Counted from the stretch's first letter, positions 23,942 through 33,267 are shown. The stretch is 64,000 nt of DNA from G963691885 sp963691885 (GCA_963691885.1 OY829843.1:1116001-1180000), one strand, 5' to 3'. Translations and numbers: made by a program. Notes: generated by a model not told the origin, from the sequence alone.

Positions 23942-25690
23942 TCAAACACCTTGGTCTTCGAGCACACTGGCCATGGCATCAAGGATGGCAGCCGTCGAAA
24001 CCGCCCCGGGATCGGCATGGCCCAGAACCCGCTCGCCCAGTTTGGCTGCTCGGCCGCGCGCGGCAAGCATGGATTTGGTGCTCTCAGCGCCGTGGAACGC
24101 AGCCTTGGCGGATTCACGCAGCACAGCCGCCTCGCTTCGACCCAATTTAGTGGCGTTCAGCGCAGCTTTGACCGCAGGATCCCATGCGTCGATCATCGTC
24201 TTGTCGCCGCATTTGGCACCACCTCTTGCCCTCAGTCCGTCTTGCGCCCCTTCAAGCCAACGGGCCAGCGCCGGCCCGTCGAGATCCATCCGATCCGATA
24301 CCGCCTGTCCGGCTCGGGTTAAGGCCGTAAACCAGAGCGGCCCGGAAGACGCCCCGACGGCGTCGAGAATAGCGGCCGCCGCCTTGGCGCAAATAACCTG
24401 CGGCGGCGTGCCATCGTGTAACGGAACGACGGCGGCTTCGGCAGCGTTCCAACCAATTTCCATGGTAACACCGTGATCACCGTCTCCGATCGCGCCGTCA
24501 AGTTGCGAGAGCATATCCCGGTCCCTTCGCATGCGCGCTGCCGCAGCCGAGATCATCTGACACAAGACCGCAGGAGTTACAGCGCCGCCCCGCACGAGCA
24601 TCGAAACATCGATCTTCTGAACCTCGTCCTGTTTCTCTCTATTTTCCTTTTTTCTGCGCAGCACAGGCCGTTCCGTCGCTAACAGCGTTCCGACTGTCAA
24701 GGCAGGGGTATGGCAAGGTCGTTCGAGCAAATCTTGAAGACCCTCGTCCAGACGCATAAGCGTCAGGGATGTCCCGGCCATTTCCAGGGATGTTGCGTAT
24801 TCCCCAACCCAACGGTGAACAACCTCTATCCCACGCGCGGCCAATTGCCGGGCGACCCGATGCCATAGGATCAACAACTCCAGTTGCGAAGTTGCCCCAA
24901 GGCCGTTCATCAATGCGGCGACACGATCCCCGGATTGCAGGGATAGATCCTCCACCAGTGGTTTCATCAGTCGATCAGCGACCTGATCTGCGGTTTCCAT
25001 ATCCACCCGTTCGATACCCGGCTCCCCATGAAGGCCCATCCCAACCTCCATCTGACCGTCGGGAATTTCGAAATTGGGAACCGCAGTCTGTGGCATGGAA
25101 CACGCCGACAAAGCGACACCCATAGACCGGGTCGCTTCATTGGCTGCTTGTGCCGCCTGCAAGACCCCATCCAGATCCCGGCCCGCATCCGCGGCTGCAC
25201 CGGCAATTTTGTACACAAAGAACCCACCTGCAATGCCCCGCCTCTCCTTCTTGCGATCAGCAGGCGCGGAGACAACATCGTCGGTGACAGCAAAGCATTG
25301 ACAGGGGATTCCCTCGCCCGACAGTATCTCGCGCGCCATATCAAAATTCATAACATCGCCTGTGTAATTGCCAAACAGCATGGCCACACCTGCGCCACCA
25401 TCGGCGGCGCGGCCGGCATCGGCTATCTGGGCAGGACTCGGCGATGCAAACACATTGCCGACGGCTGCCGCATCAGCCAATCCACGTCCGACATATCCCG
25501 CAAAGGCCGGTTCGTGACCTGACCCCCCGCCAATAACAACGCCAACCTTTCCATAACGTGGACCATCAACCGCAACCAGCGCCCTTTTGGTTTCACCCGC
25601 AACACGTAAAAGGTCGGGCCAGGCGGCCACGAAACCGTCAATCATCTCGGGTATGATCGCCTCGGGAGCATTGATGAGTTTCCGGCTCAT
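23942..25690 (-). CDS. DAK-family kinase (dihydroxyacetone/erythrulose kinase), DhaK-DhaL fusion
   Basis: A 582-residue two-domain kinase. The DhaK part (about 1-340) has GGGSGHEP at 54-61 and the substrate-binding His in HGEPG at 221. The DhaL part (about 365-580) has the Mg-ATP motif GDGDHG at 402-407. Single-chain ATP-dependent members phosphorylate dihydroxyacetone or, in tetritol pathways, D- or L-erythrulose. With TIM-like and RpiB-like isomerases in the same operon, an erythrulose-type ketotetrose substrate is the best inference. The ATG at 25690 follows AAGGAGGGG. It is the last gene of the operon, 13 bases after the permease. Confidence 0.88.
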   Translation of the reverse strand: MSRKLINAPEAIIPEMIDGFVAAWPDLLRVAGETKRALVAVDGPRYGKVGVVIGGGSGHEPAFAGYVGRGLADAAAVGNVFASPSPAQIADAGRAADGGAGVAMLFGNYTGDVMNFDMAREILSGEGIPCQCFAVTDDVVSAPADRKKERRGIAGGFFVYKIAGAAADAGRDLDGVLQAAQAANEATRSMGVALSACSMPQTAVPNFEIPDGQMEVGMGLHGEPGIERVDMETADQVADRLMKPLVEDLSLQSGDRVAALMNGLGATSQLELLILWHRVARQLAARGIEVVHRWVGEYATSLEMAGTSLTLMRLDEGLQDLLERPCHTPALTVGTLLATERPVLRRKKENREKQDEVQKIDVSMLVRGGAVTPAVLCQMISAAAARMRRDRDMLSQLDGAIGDGDHGVTMEIGWNAAEAAVVPLHDGTPPQVICAKAAAAILDAVGASSGPLWFTALTRAGQAVSDRMDLDGPALARWLEGAQDGLRARGGAKCGDKTMIDAWDPAVKAALNATKLGRSEAAVLRESAKAAFHGAESTKSMLAARGRAAKLGERVLGHADPGAVSTAAILDAMASVLEDQGV

Positions 25691-25703
25691 TGTCCCCTCC
25701 TTA

Positions 25704-26702
25704 TCAAACGTTGCGGTGCAGGAAATGGCGCGACAGGCTGTCAAAAGAAATTGCGATAACAACGATCGCGCCGCTGACGATCCCTTGCCAATAGGGGGAC
25801 ACGCCTGTCAGCACGATCACGTTTTCGATCACAGCAATGATCGCGGCCCCTAAAATGGCCCCGACCAGCGTGCCAACGCCGCCGGTCGTTGCAACCCCTC
25901 CGATGACAGCGGCGGCAATTGGGCCCAAAACCCAAGACGCCCCGATGGAGGGTTGCGCTGTTCCAAGTCGCGCGACCATCAAGGCACCGGCAAGAGCAGC
26001 CAGCGCCCCGGCACCGGTAAAGACAAGGACCCTGACCCGATTAACGGGGATTCCCAGCATCTTGGCAGCGTCCGGATTATTGCCAATTGCATACATGTAG
26101 CGACCAAATGGCAGACGCATTGTAATAAAGACCGCAACGGCCAGCAGAATAGCAGCGAGAATAAATGGCGTCGGCACACCCAATACATCGCCGCGTCCAA
26201 TCCACTGGATCTCGCGCGGAACGCCGGTGATCGCGACGCCGCGCGTTAACACAAGAATTGCGCCCCCATATATGCCAGCGGTCCCGATTGTCAGAACAAA
26301 GCTGTGCAGCCGCAATCGGGTTACAAGCAAGCCGTTCACCATCCCCAATGCCGCCCCCAGCAGGATCGCCAAAGGAATCGCAATCACCGGCGCAAAACCG
26401 GCCTGCACCATCAACATGCCCGAAACAATGCCGGCTAATCCCCCGATCGTGCCCAGGGACAAGTCCAATTCACCCAGCAGCATCAATGAGGCCTGACCGA
26501 TCGTAATGAAGGCGACGAAAGCCAGGCCACGGGCAACGACACTCAAATTGTAGCCGGTCAAAAAATACGGAGAAATAATCGCCGAGATTACGCAAATGGT
26601 GACGAGAACGGCGGCCACGCCGAATGCCTGATTTCTCACCAACCCCGCAAAGGCCCGACGGGGTACTGCACGCTCTGTGCTTTGGGCCATATTACTATCC
26701 AT
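25704..26702 (-). CDS. Sugar ABC transporter permease (RbsC type)
   Basis: A 332-residue inner-membrane permease with about eight to ten helices. RbsC-family features are LMLLGELDLSLGTIGGLAGI, LTIGTAGIYGGAILVLTRG, RYMYAIGNNPDAAKMLGIPV and a Gly-rich LGPIAAAVIGGVATTGGVGT. I chose ATG at 26702 (MDSNMAQ), which overlaps the end of the ATPase gene by eight bases; ATG at 26690 is an alternative. It pairs with the ATPase and binding protein of the same operon to import a pentose- or polyol-type sugar. Confidence 0.88.
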   Translation of the reverse strand: MDSNMAQSTERAVPRRAFAGLVRNQAFGVAAVLVTICVISAIISPYFLTGYNLSVVARGLAFVAFITIGQASLMLLGELDLSLGTIGGLAGIVSGMLMVQAGFAPVIAIPLAILLGAALGMVNGLLVTRLRLHSFVLTIGTAGIYGGAILVLTRGVAITGVPREIQWIGRGDVLGVPTPFILAAILLAVAVFITMRLPFGRYMYAIGNNPDAAKMLGIPVNRVRVLVFTGAGALAALAGALMVARLGTAQPSIGASWVLGPIAAAVIGGVATTGGVGTLVGAILGAAIIAVIENVIVLTGVSPYWQGIVSGAIVVIAISFDSLSRHFLHRNV

Positions 26703-28196
26703 ATACGCGCTCCTGGCCAAAAATTGCTGAGACAATCTGTTCGCGATCCACATGTTGAGCGTCGAGCGTCTCAACAATCCGCCCCGAATGCATGGCGACG
26801 ATCCGGGTTGAGCAGGCCAACAATTCTTCAATTTCAGACGAGACCAGAATGATCCCGACACCGTCTCGCGCCTGGCTGCGCATGATGCGGTATATTTCCG
26901 CCTTGGTGCGCACATCGATCCCTTTGGTGGGTTCATCAAAAATCAGGATCCGTGGACGGGTCGCCATGGCCCGGCCGATAATAGCCTTTTGCTGATTTCC
27001 GCCGGACAGAAGCGAGATTTTTTTCTCGATATTATCGGTTTGAATATCATACTCGGCACGGATGCCTTCAACCTCGCCCCGTTCGCGTGCAACGGAAATG
27101 CCCAACGGTGATTTCGTCAGGTCCAGGATTGAAAGCCCGACATTCTCACGTACTGATAAATGCCTGAAAATGCCGTGCAACTTACGCTCTTCCGATAGAT
27201 ACAACATGCCCTGCTTGACCGAGTGCTCCGTCCTGCCCAACATCCAAGGCTGATCACAGACCGTCACTTTTCCCGCACGGGCCGGGCGGTAGCCGAAGAT
27301 GGTCTGCATGACCTCTGACCGTCCGGCCCCGACAAGGCCTGCAAAACCCAATATTTCGCCCGGACGAAGGGTAAACGACACATTCTCGAACATGTGCCCG
27401 GAGAGGTGTCGAACCTCCATCAATGGCGGCCCTTCACGCCCCGCGGGCGGATCACGCGCCACTCGCTCAGCGAAATTCGCGCCCGACATAGCCCGGATAA
27501 GCCCCCGTTCATCTGTGTCTGAGAGCTGCCCGGATTCGATCATCTCACCGCCCCGCAGAACGGTGTAGTCATCTCCGATTTCGAAGATTTCATCCATCTT
27601 GTGCGATATAAAAACAATCGCGATACCCTTGGATTTTAAATCGCGCACAACCCGAAACACCCGCTCAACTTCAATCGGGGTCAGAGAAGATGTGGGTTCA
27701 TCAAGAATCAGGACCCGCATGTGATCATTCCGGCAGGCCCGTGCGACTTGTATCAGTTGCTGATCGGGAACAGCGACGCGACGCACCAGATCTTCGGGCG
27801 CGGCCTCAATGCCGAAACGGTCAAGCCACGGTCGGGCCAGACGCGCCAACTTCGGGGCTGTACCAGTGACATGTCTTCCAGTGGGAGAAGCAGATTTTCA
27901 GCCACATTCATATACGGAAACAAACTCAGTTCCTGGGGGACATAGGCAATCAGATCAAACAAGGCGGGATTGGACGCAGCGTCATCACCATTAACGAATA
28001 TTGATCCGCGGCTCGGCCGATCCACCCCGGTCAGCAGTTTCACCAAGGTGGATTTGCCCGCCCCGTTCTCGCCCGCAAGGACATGAACGCGCCCTGAAGT
28101 AATATTGATGGTCACGTCATGCAGGGCCCGCACACCGGGGAAGTCCCGTCCCAGACTGGTTGAGGAGAGAACATGCACGGGGTGATCCTTTGGCAT
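26695..28196 (-). pseudogene. Sugar ABC transporter ATP-binding protein, frameshifted
   Basis: Two minus-strand frames together encode one RbsA-like double ATPase. The upstream frame (from 28196) carries the first Walker A, LAGENGAGKSTLVKLLTG, and a Q-loop (YVPQELSLFPYMNV). After LEDMSLV the frame goes wrong, while the downstream frame continues with ARLARPWLDRFGIE, QQLIQVARAC, LDEPTSSLT and the second nucleotide-binding domain (SGGNQQKAIIGRA, FDEPTKGID). The shift lies within about 27858-27885. Everything else in both halves is intact, so this is either a recent mutation or a base-calling error. Without correction the transporter would lack a full ATPase. Confidence 0.82.
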
Positions 28197-28252
28197 GAAA
28201 GAAGTATCGGCCGCGCAACAATGACAATGCACCGTTGCGCGGCAGAACAGGA

Positions 28253-29176
28253 TTAAAGGTCGTCCGCGGTCAGGAAGGCGTTCCCTGTATCAATGAACAA
28301 GGGAACAGGCATGTCATTCGCCTGTGCCCAAAGCATCATGACCGAATACCAACCCTGAAGCTGCGGCTGCGAGGCGCTGGAACTATCGGCCACACCGTCG
28401 CTGATAAGGTCCAGCATCTCTTGCAGGTTATCCATGCCGACAAGCTGCACCTCGCCGGTTTTACCGGCTTCAATAATGGCCTGTCCGATACCCACCGGGC
28501 CTGCTGCATTGGAGGCAACCCAGCCATCTAGGTCAGGATTGGCCTGCATGATCGCAGCCGCCTGACTTTGCGCCTGCTGGATGTCATCCATATCAATACC
28601 TTCGGCGACGACTTCGATACCGTCATGTTCGGCAAAAACCTCGCGATGGCATTCGGCGCGAATGGCATGGTTTGGCGCCGTCGGCACGCCCTGCATAATC
28701 GCTACTTTTCCTTCTCCATCCAGAATTTCAACCAAGCGGCGCGCGGCGATCTTTGCCTGCTCGCAGAAATCAGAACCGATATAGGTGATCTGCATACCCT
28801 CAGGTGGTATCGAATCAAAAATGACCAGCGGAATCTCGCGGGCCTCTGCATCCTCCAGCGGTGCCCGATTTGCCGCAGGGTCCAGCAGATCCACCGCCAA
28901 ACCATCCGGGCTTGTAGCAATGGCACTTTCGATGATCTGATTTTGCTGAACGACGTCGGCGGAGGTCGGGGCGGAGTAAATGATTTCAATATCCGAGCCC
29001 GTCTGTGCCTCAAGGGCGGCGGCGGCCGCCTGTGCACCTTCGTTAACCAGATCAAACCATGGATGCACGACCTTTGGCACGACAACAAAGCGATAGTTTT
29101 CCTGCTGTGCCAGCGCCGGTACAGCAATGACGGCTGAGGCTGCTAGAGCCAAAAATGCAGTTTTGAGTTTCGTCAT
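28253..29176 (-). CDS. Periplasmic sugar-binding protein of the ABC transporter
   Basis: A 307-residue protein with a signal peptide (MTKLKTAFLALAASAVIAVP, cleavage near ALAQ). The mature protein is a ribose-type Peripla_BP_4 binding protein: VVPKVVHPWFDLVNEGAQAA, QNQIIESAIATSPDGLAVDL, TYIGSDF and VQLVGMDN. GGAGG precedes the ATG. It lies between the RpiB-like gene (23 bases) and the ATPase, the usual place for a highly expressed binding protein. The ligand is not fixed by sequence; a tetrose or tetritol is inferred from the enzymes. Confidence 0.87.
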   Translation of the reverse strand: MTKLKTAFLALAASAVIAVPALAQQENYRFVVVPKVVHPWFDLVNEGAQAAAAALEAQTGSDIEIIYSAPTSADVVQQNQIIESAIATSPDGLAVDLLDPAANRAPLEDAEAREIPLVIFDSIPPEGMQITYIGSDFCEQAKIAARRLVEILDGEGKVAIMQGVPTAPNHAIRAECHREVFAEHDGIEVVAEGIDMDDIQQAQSQAAAIMQANPDLDGWVASNAAGPVGIGQAIIEAGKTGEVQLVGMDNLQEMLDLISDGVADSSSASQPQLQGWYSVMMLWAQANDMPVPLFIDTGNAFLTADDL

Positions 29177-29199
29177 GATTTTCCTCCCTTAGGTGACTG

Positions 29200-29685
29200 T
29201 TACTCATTTCTCTGAACCTGCCGGGTGGCAGAAGAGTATTTTGTGTCAAGGCGATCGATGGCACGGACATTGCCGGCCGACCGGCCCTGGGGGTCGAATT
29301 GAAGTCCAAGAAACGCCGACGCTATTGCCTTGGCCAATTCCGGGCCGACCACGCGCGCACCCATCGTGATGACCTGCGCGTTATTCGATAAAGCGGCACG
29401 TTCGGCTGAGTATGTGTCATGACACTGCGCAGCGCGGATGCCGGGAACTTTGTTGGCAGAAATCGCCACACCAATGCCGGTTCCGCAGATCAAAATCGCA
29501 CGATCATGCCGACCTGCCAGCACATCCAGCGCGACCCTCTCGGCCAGATCGGCGTAATAGGCATCCGGTCCTTGGTCGGTCAGGCTGGCATTGACCACAT
29601 CATGCTCACCATGGGCCGCAAGATAATCCGACAAGGTCTTGGCAAGACCCGCACCGGCGTTGTCCCCGGCAACCGCAATCTGCAT
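29200..29685 (-). CDS. RpiB/LacAB-family isomerase, probably tetrose-phosphate type
   Basis: A 161-residue member of the ribose-5-phosphate isomerase B family. The catalytic cysteine is C67 in ILICGTGIGVAISAN, and CHDTYSAERAALSNNAQVIT matches the second conserved block. The canonical N-terminal DHAG is DNAG here. RpiB paralogues in erythritol and erythrulose loci (EryI/DerI) isomerise D-erythrulose 4-phosphate to D-erythrose 4-phosphate; this context fits that role better than ribose metabolism. The TGA of the TIM-like gene is directly followed by this ATG, with GAAAGGAG upstream inside that gene. Confidence 0.85.
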   Translation of the reverse strand: MQIAVAGDNAGAGLAKTLSDYLAAHGEHDVVNASLTDQGPDAYYADLAERVALDVLAGRHDRAILICGTGIGVAISANKVPGIRAAQCHDTYSAERAALSNNAQVITMGARVVGPELAKAIASAFLGLQFDPQGRSAGNVRAIDRLDTKYSSATRQVQRNE

Positions 29686-30492
29686 TCAAAAGCTCCTTTC
29701 AGGTACTTTTTCCTCGCAGTGCCGCGCAGCTATGTCGACAAGAGCCAGAAACCCATCCAGGGTCCAGGCGGCCCGACCCACAAACAGCCCATCCACATCC
29801 GGAAGCGACAAAATGGCAGAGGCGTTGCCACGACTGACCCCGCCTCCATACAGCAAGGAAACATAGCGCGGGGAAGCCCGGCGAATGTGTGTTGCAAGCG
29901 AGGTAATGCTGGCGGCAATATCGGTTGGCTCAAAGGCTTGCCCGCTTGTACCGATTGCCCATACAGGTTCATAGGCAACCAGCATTGCAGGAGCGTCACG
30001 ATCGATAACGGGTGTTTTTCCAAGCCCCTGTAAAGCTGCATCGACCTGTCGGACCAGAACCTCCTCAGTTCTGCCCGCGGCCCTTTCTTGCGCGGTTTCC
30101 CCGACACAAACGATGGGCAGCAAACCATTGCGCTTTGCGGCCTCAACCTTGCGGGTAACCAAAGTGTTAGTCTCACCGAAATGCTTACGCCGGTCAGAAT
30201 GGCCAATCGCAACCATGGAAAGCCCGCAATCCAACAACATCGGACCGGATATTTCACCGGTCCATGCCCCTGCGTCGTCCCAATGGATATTTTGCCCGCC
30301 GACCCATATCGGGCTGTTTTCCAGGGACGCCGCCACCTCACGGGCGACGGTGAACGGCGGAAGAACAAACCTGTTCAGGCCTTCAACAACCGTTGTCGCC
30401 CCTTTCAGAGCTGAAGCAAAAGCCAGTGCCTCATCCAACAGCTTGTTCATTTTCCAGCTCGACCCGAGCCACAATTCCCGGGACCTGTTCAT
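29686..30492 (-). CDS. Triose-phosphate-isomerase-like protein, probably tetrulose-phosphate isomerase
   Basis: A 268-residue TIM barrel of the TpiA family. Catalytic residues are K14 (SSWKMN), H98 (AIGHSDRR) and E175 (VAYEPVWAIG). The normally conserved glutamate in GHSERR is aspartate (D100). In erythritol and threitol pathways, TIM paralogues (EryH/LerI) interconvert L-erythrulose 1-phosphate and D-erythrulose 4-phosphate; placement between DeoR and RpiB-like genes supports this. The start overlaps the regulator stop by four bases (ATGA). That it is the housekeeping TPI is less likely but not excluded. Confidence 0.85.
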   Translation of the reverse strand: MNRSRELWLGSSWKMNKLLDEALAFASALKGATTVVEGLNRFVLPPFTVAREVAASLENSPIWVGGQNIHWDDAGAWTGEISGPMLLDCGLSMVAIGHSDRRKHFGETNTLVTRKVEAAKRNGLLPIVCVGETAQERAAGRTEEVLVRQVDAALQGLGKTPVIDRDAPAMLVAYEPVWAIGTSGQAFEPTDIAASITSLATHIRRASPRYVSLLYGGGVSRGNASAILSLPDVDGLFVGRAAWTLDGFLALVDIAARHCEEKVPERSF

Positions 30493-31302
30493 CGCTTAAG
30501 GCTCTGGACATTACCCGCGCGAGACAGGTCTGTTTCTTCCGGAGCAAGGATGAGTGAACAATCGCAGACCTCAAGCGCAGATAGCGTTTCGGCCGGCGGG
30601 TCCTGCGTCGTAACGAGAGTTGAAAACTCCGACAGATCGGCCAGCACACAGAGTGCGGATTTTCCGAATTTGGACGGGTCGGCCATCAGGACCGAGCGAT
30701 CAACGATAGACAGCATCGCGCGCTTGAGCTGTGCCATCTCCAAGTTCCTGGTGAAATATAGTACCGCCCTTAATGGCCGAACTCGACAACAGCGCCAGAT
30801 CAGCGCGTAAGCCCGCCAATGCCTGAAGCGCCAGGGGTCCGATAAATGCTTCATATCTTGGGGCATAACTGCCGCCAGGTACGATGACCTTGATGCCCGG
30901 TGCGTGTGACGCGAGTGCTCGAGCGACCGGCAAACAAGCGGTTATGACCGTGAGCGGCGCCAGAGGGGCAAGATGATCAACAATTGCATATGACGTCGAG
31001 CCGTCATCGAGTATGATCGTCATACCTGGCTCCACCATCATGGCGACAGCGGCGGCGATCCGATCCTTTTCTTTCAGCGCAAGTTGTGCCCGAAATCGAT
31101 AACTGCTTTCGATATCGGTTGTTGAGGTCAGCGTTGCACCGCCCCGCACTTTTCGCAAAAGTCCGGCCTCTGCCATGGAGTCCAGATCACGATGAATTGT
31201 CATTTTGGAGACCCCGCAGATTGCTGCAAGCGTTTCCAACTCAGCGCTATGTGTTGTGAGCAGATGATTCATAATCACTTCTCGTCGGGCACCCGGACGC
31301 AA
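30489..31302 (-). pseudogene. DeoR-family repressor, frameshifted
   Basis: The first frame (from TTG at 31302) gives a DeoR HTH (ETLAAICGVSKMTIHRDLDS) and most of the DeoR effector domain (ILDDGSTSYAIVDHL, KVIVPGGSYAP, IKGGTIFHQ). It then goes out of frame. The rest continues in another frame as LEMAQLKRAMLSIVDRSVL and VLADLSEFSTLVT. The shift lies near 30747, in CACCAGGAAC on the coding strand; loss of one G restores the reading. Joined, the protein would have about 270 residues, normal for DeoR. AGGA lies about ten bases before the TTG. It may control this operon in response to a sugar phosphate. Confidence 0.8.
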
Positions 31303-31325
31303 AATTAAAAATCCTAAATAACTAC

Positions 31326-31368
31326 TTAAATTTGCGCATTAAATTCGCACTTTTTATTTAATTTGTCA
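31326..31368 (-). promoter_or_regulatory. Imperfect direct repeats upstream of the DeoR operon
   Basis: TTAAATTTGCGCA (31326-31338) is directly followed by TTAAATTCGCAC (31339-31350), and a weaker copy TTAATTTGTCA lies at 31358-31368. They sit 24 to 66 bases upstream of the regulator start. DeoR-type repressors often bind tandem direct repeats, so these are candidate operators. The region is AT-rich, so chance similarity is possible. Confidence 0.4.
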
Positions 31369-31891
31369 ATTTTCACGAAAAACTTCTTTCACATTTTACC
31401 AATTGCCCGGCGAGGTACTTTTCGTTTTCGATCGACTCCAAATCAACAGTGATTGGGCAGGTTTTTCGGCGCGACAGTTTGTAGCGCGATGATCTGCTGC
31501 GGTTCGTGATCAATCACCGCCCCACAATGATCGAGTGATCTATTACTTATTTTACGTGAAAAACTCTCGCTGCTTTGCCTTAACAGGCACCAATACTGAA
31601 AAATACTCTTATATTCGATGAAACAACTTCCGATCAGGTTACGCGGATCACATTTTTTATTCATTCCGGGTAATGTGAACGAGGTAATTGAACTCTGAAA
31701 TACTATTTTTGCATAATGAAGTCGCCGACAGAATTCTATCTGATGGGTCGGGCCCAACCAACCATATCTCTACAGGTCGAGAGTATTCAGTACTTTCAGT
31801 CAGAGTTCTCAAGATCAAAGCCAACGGGAAGATCCATCCTGACCCATCACCTGTACGGAAGACTTCAAGATGGCAGGATCGGGTTTCCCGC
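31369..31891. other. Intergenic region without recognisable gene
   Basis: About 520 bases between the DeoR operon and rmuC. It is AT-rich, particularly 31540-31700. Frames of up to about 100 codons exist on the minus strand (31443-31757) but show no family motif, no credible ribosome binding site and irregular composition. It could be gene debris or a regulatory region. I see no tRNA, repeat or terminator that I would defend. Confidence 0.5.
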
Positions 31892-33088
31892 CTATTCCGC
31901 AACATCTCGGGTGAGGGGTAAGCCTGGATGTGATGGTTGTTGCGCCGGTCTCTGACCGGTTGATTCAGCTGCTTCCAGACTGACGGGTTCACCCAGTTCA
32001 ACATCTTCGATCTTCTGGGCCTGTCGACTGATCTTGCCGGTCGAGACCTGTATATCGCGAATGTCATCATTGGCCTGATCGAAATGACGTTTCAGTTTGC
32101 CCACCCGTTCATCCAGACGTGAGACATCCTGGTTCATCTTGCGGACTTCATTCTGGATGACGCCTGCCTGTTCCCGCATTTGGGTGTCTTTAAGAACCGC
32201 ACGAATGGTATTCAGCAAAGCCATCAGGGTTGTCGGAGAAACAATATAAACACGCGCCTGATGGGAGCGGTCAATCACGTCCGGCAGCTCGGCATGCAGT
32301 TCCGCATACACCGCTTCTGACGGCAAAAACATCAAGGCACAATCCGAGGTCTCCCCCGGAATGATGTATTTCGCGGCAATATCCTGAACATGGCGCAGAA
32401 CATCTCTGCCAAAGGCTTTTCGCGCCCGAATTCGATCTTCCCCGTCCGGCGTCGCCCGGATCAGATTGAAACTCTCCAACGGGAATTTTGAATCAACCGC
32501 AATCGGTCCCGGTGGATTTGGCAGTTGCAACAGGCAATCAACCCGCGTGCGATTACCCATTTGATGCTGGAAGGAATAGGCCGAAGGCGGCAGCGCCGTG
32601 CGCACCTGATCTTCCAACTGGGTTTCGCCAAAACCACCGCGCGCCTGTTTGTTGGACAGAACATCCTGTAGGCTGACAACCTGCTCCCCCAGCTTTGTGA
32701 TCCGATCCTGTGCGACAGCGATCACGGCAAGACGTTCCTTCAGGTCCCCCATGGTGGTCTCGGTTTGGGTGGCCTGTTTGTGCAGGCTTTCGCCGACACG
32801 CCTCGAAACATCACCCAAACGTTCATCCAGCATTTTGGTAATGGCGCGTTCCTGCACCTGCAGGCGCTCTGAAACGCTGTTTTGCGCAACAGCACTTTGC
32901 TCCGCGATCTGGGCCAGACGGCCCGCCAGCTCGGACTGGTTTTCAGCCAGTCGATGAATGGTATCGCTCATCGCACTGTCATCGGGCTTGGCCAGTCGTG
33001 TCGCAATCAAACCCACCAGCAGGGCCAGAACAAGGCCACCGATGACAAGCAACAGCGGATCAACATCACGCAGAATATCGGTAATCAT
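31892..33088 (-). CDS. rmuC: DNA recombination protein RmuC
   Basis: A 398-residue protein. One N-terminal membrane segment (LLLVIGGLVLALLVGLIATR) is followed by a long coiled coil (about 35-170) and the RmuC nuclease-like domain: GGFGETQLEDQV, YSFQHQMGNRTRVDCLLQLP, IAVDSKFPLESF, CALMFLPSEAVYAELHAELP and VYIVSPTTLMALLNTI. RmuC limits inversion at short repeats in E. coli. The gene is divergent from def across 179 bases and stands alone. Confidence 0.95.
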   Translation of the reverse strand: MITDILRDVDPLLLVIGGLVLALLVGLIATRLAKPDDSAMSDTIHRLAENQSELAGRLAQIAEQSAVAQNSVSERLQVQERAITKMLDERLGDVSRRVGESLHKQATQTETTMGDLKERLAVIAVAQDRITKLGEQVVSLQDVLSNKQARGGFGETQLEDQVRTALPPSAYSFQHQMGNRTRVDCLLQLPNPPGPIAVDSKFPLESFNLIRATPDGEDRIRARKAFGRDVLRHVQDIAAKYIIPGETSDCALMFLPSEAVYAELHAELPDVIDRSHQARVYIVSPTTLMALLNTIRAVLKDTQMREQAGVIQNEVRKMNQDVSRLDERVGKLKRHFDQANDDIRDIQVSTGKISRQAQKIEDVELGEPVSLEAAESTGQRPAQQPSHPGLPLTRDVAE

Positions 33089-33267
33089 CGCTTTAAAATC
33101 CTTTGCGGCACCATCGAGATACCTTCAAATTCTCTATCTTCCCGAATTGACATGATTCGCGGAGTGCCCGCCAGACCGGCGGAGACCCGGTCCAGACCTT
33201 GACGCTTTCCGCTTTGACGCCTACCTAACGGGTCGTTCGTACAAAACCCGACGACTGAGATTACGTA

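Noticed and set aside
29200..29685. Housekeeping ribose-5-phosphate isomerase B
   Set aside because: Possible by family, but DNAG in place of DHAG and the operon context favour a tetrose-phosphate isomerase, so no rpiB symbol was assigned.
31443..31757. 105-codon minus-strand frame in the rmuC-DeoR gap
   Set aside because: No family motif, poor composition and no ribosome binding site. It may be debris but cannot be supported as a gene.
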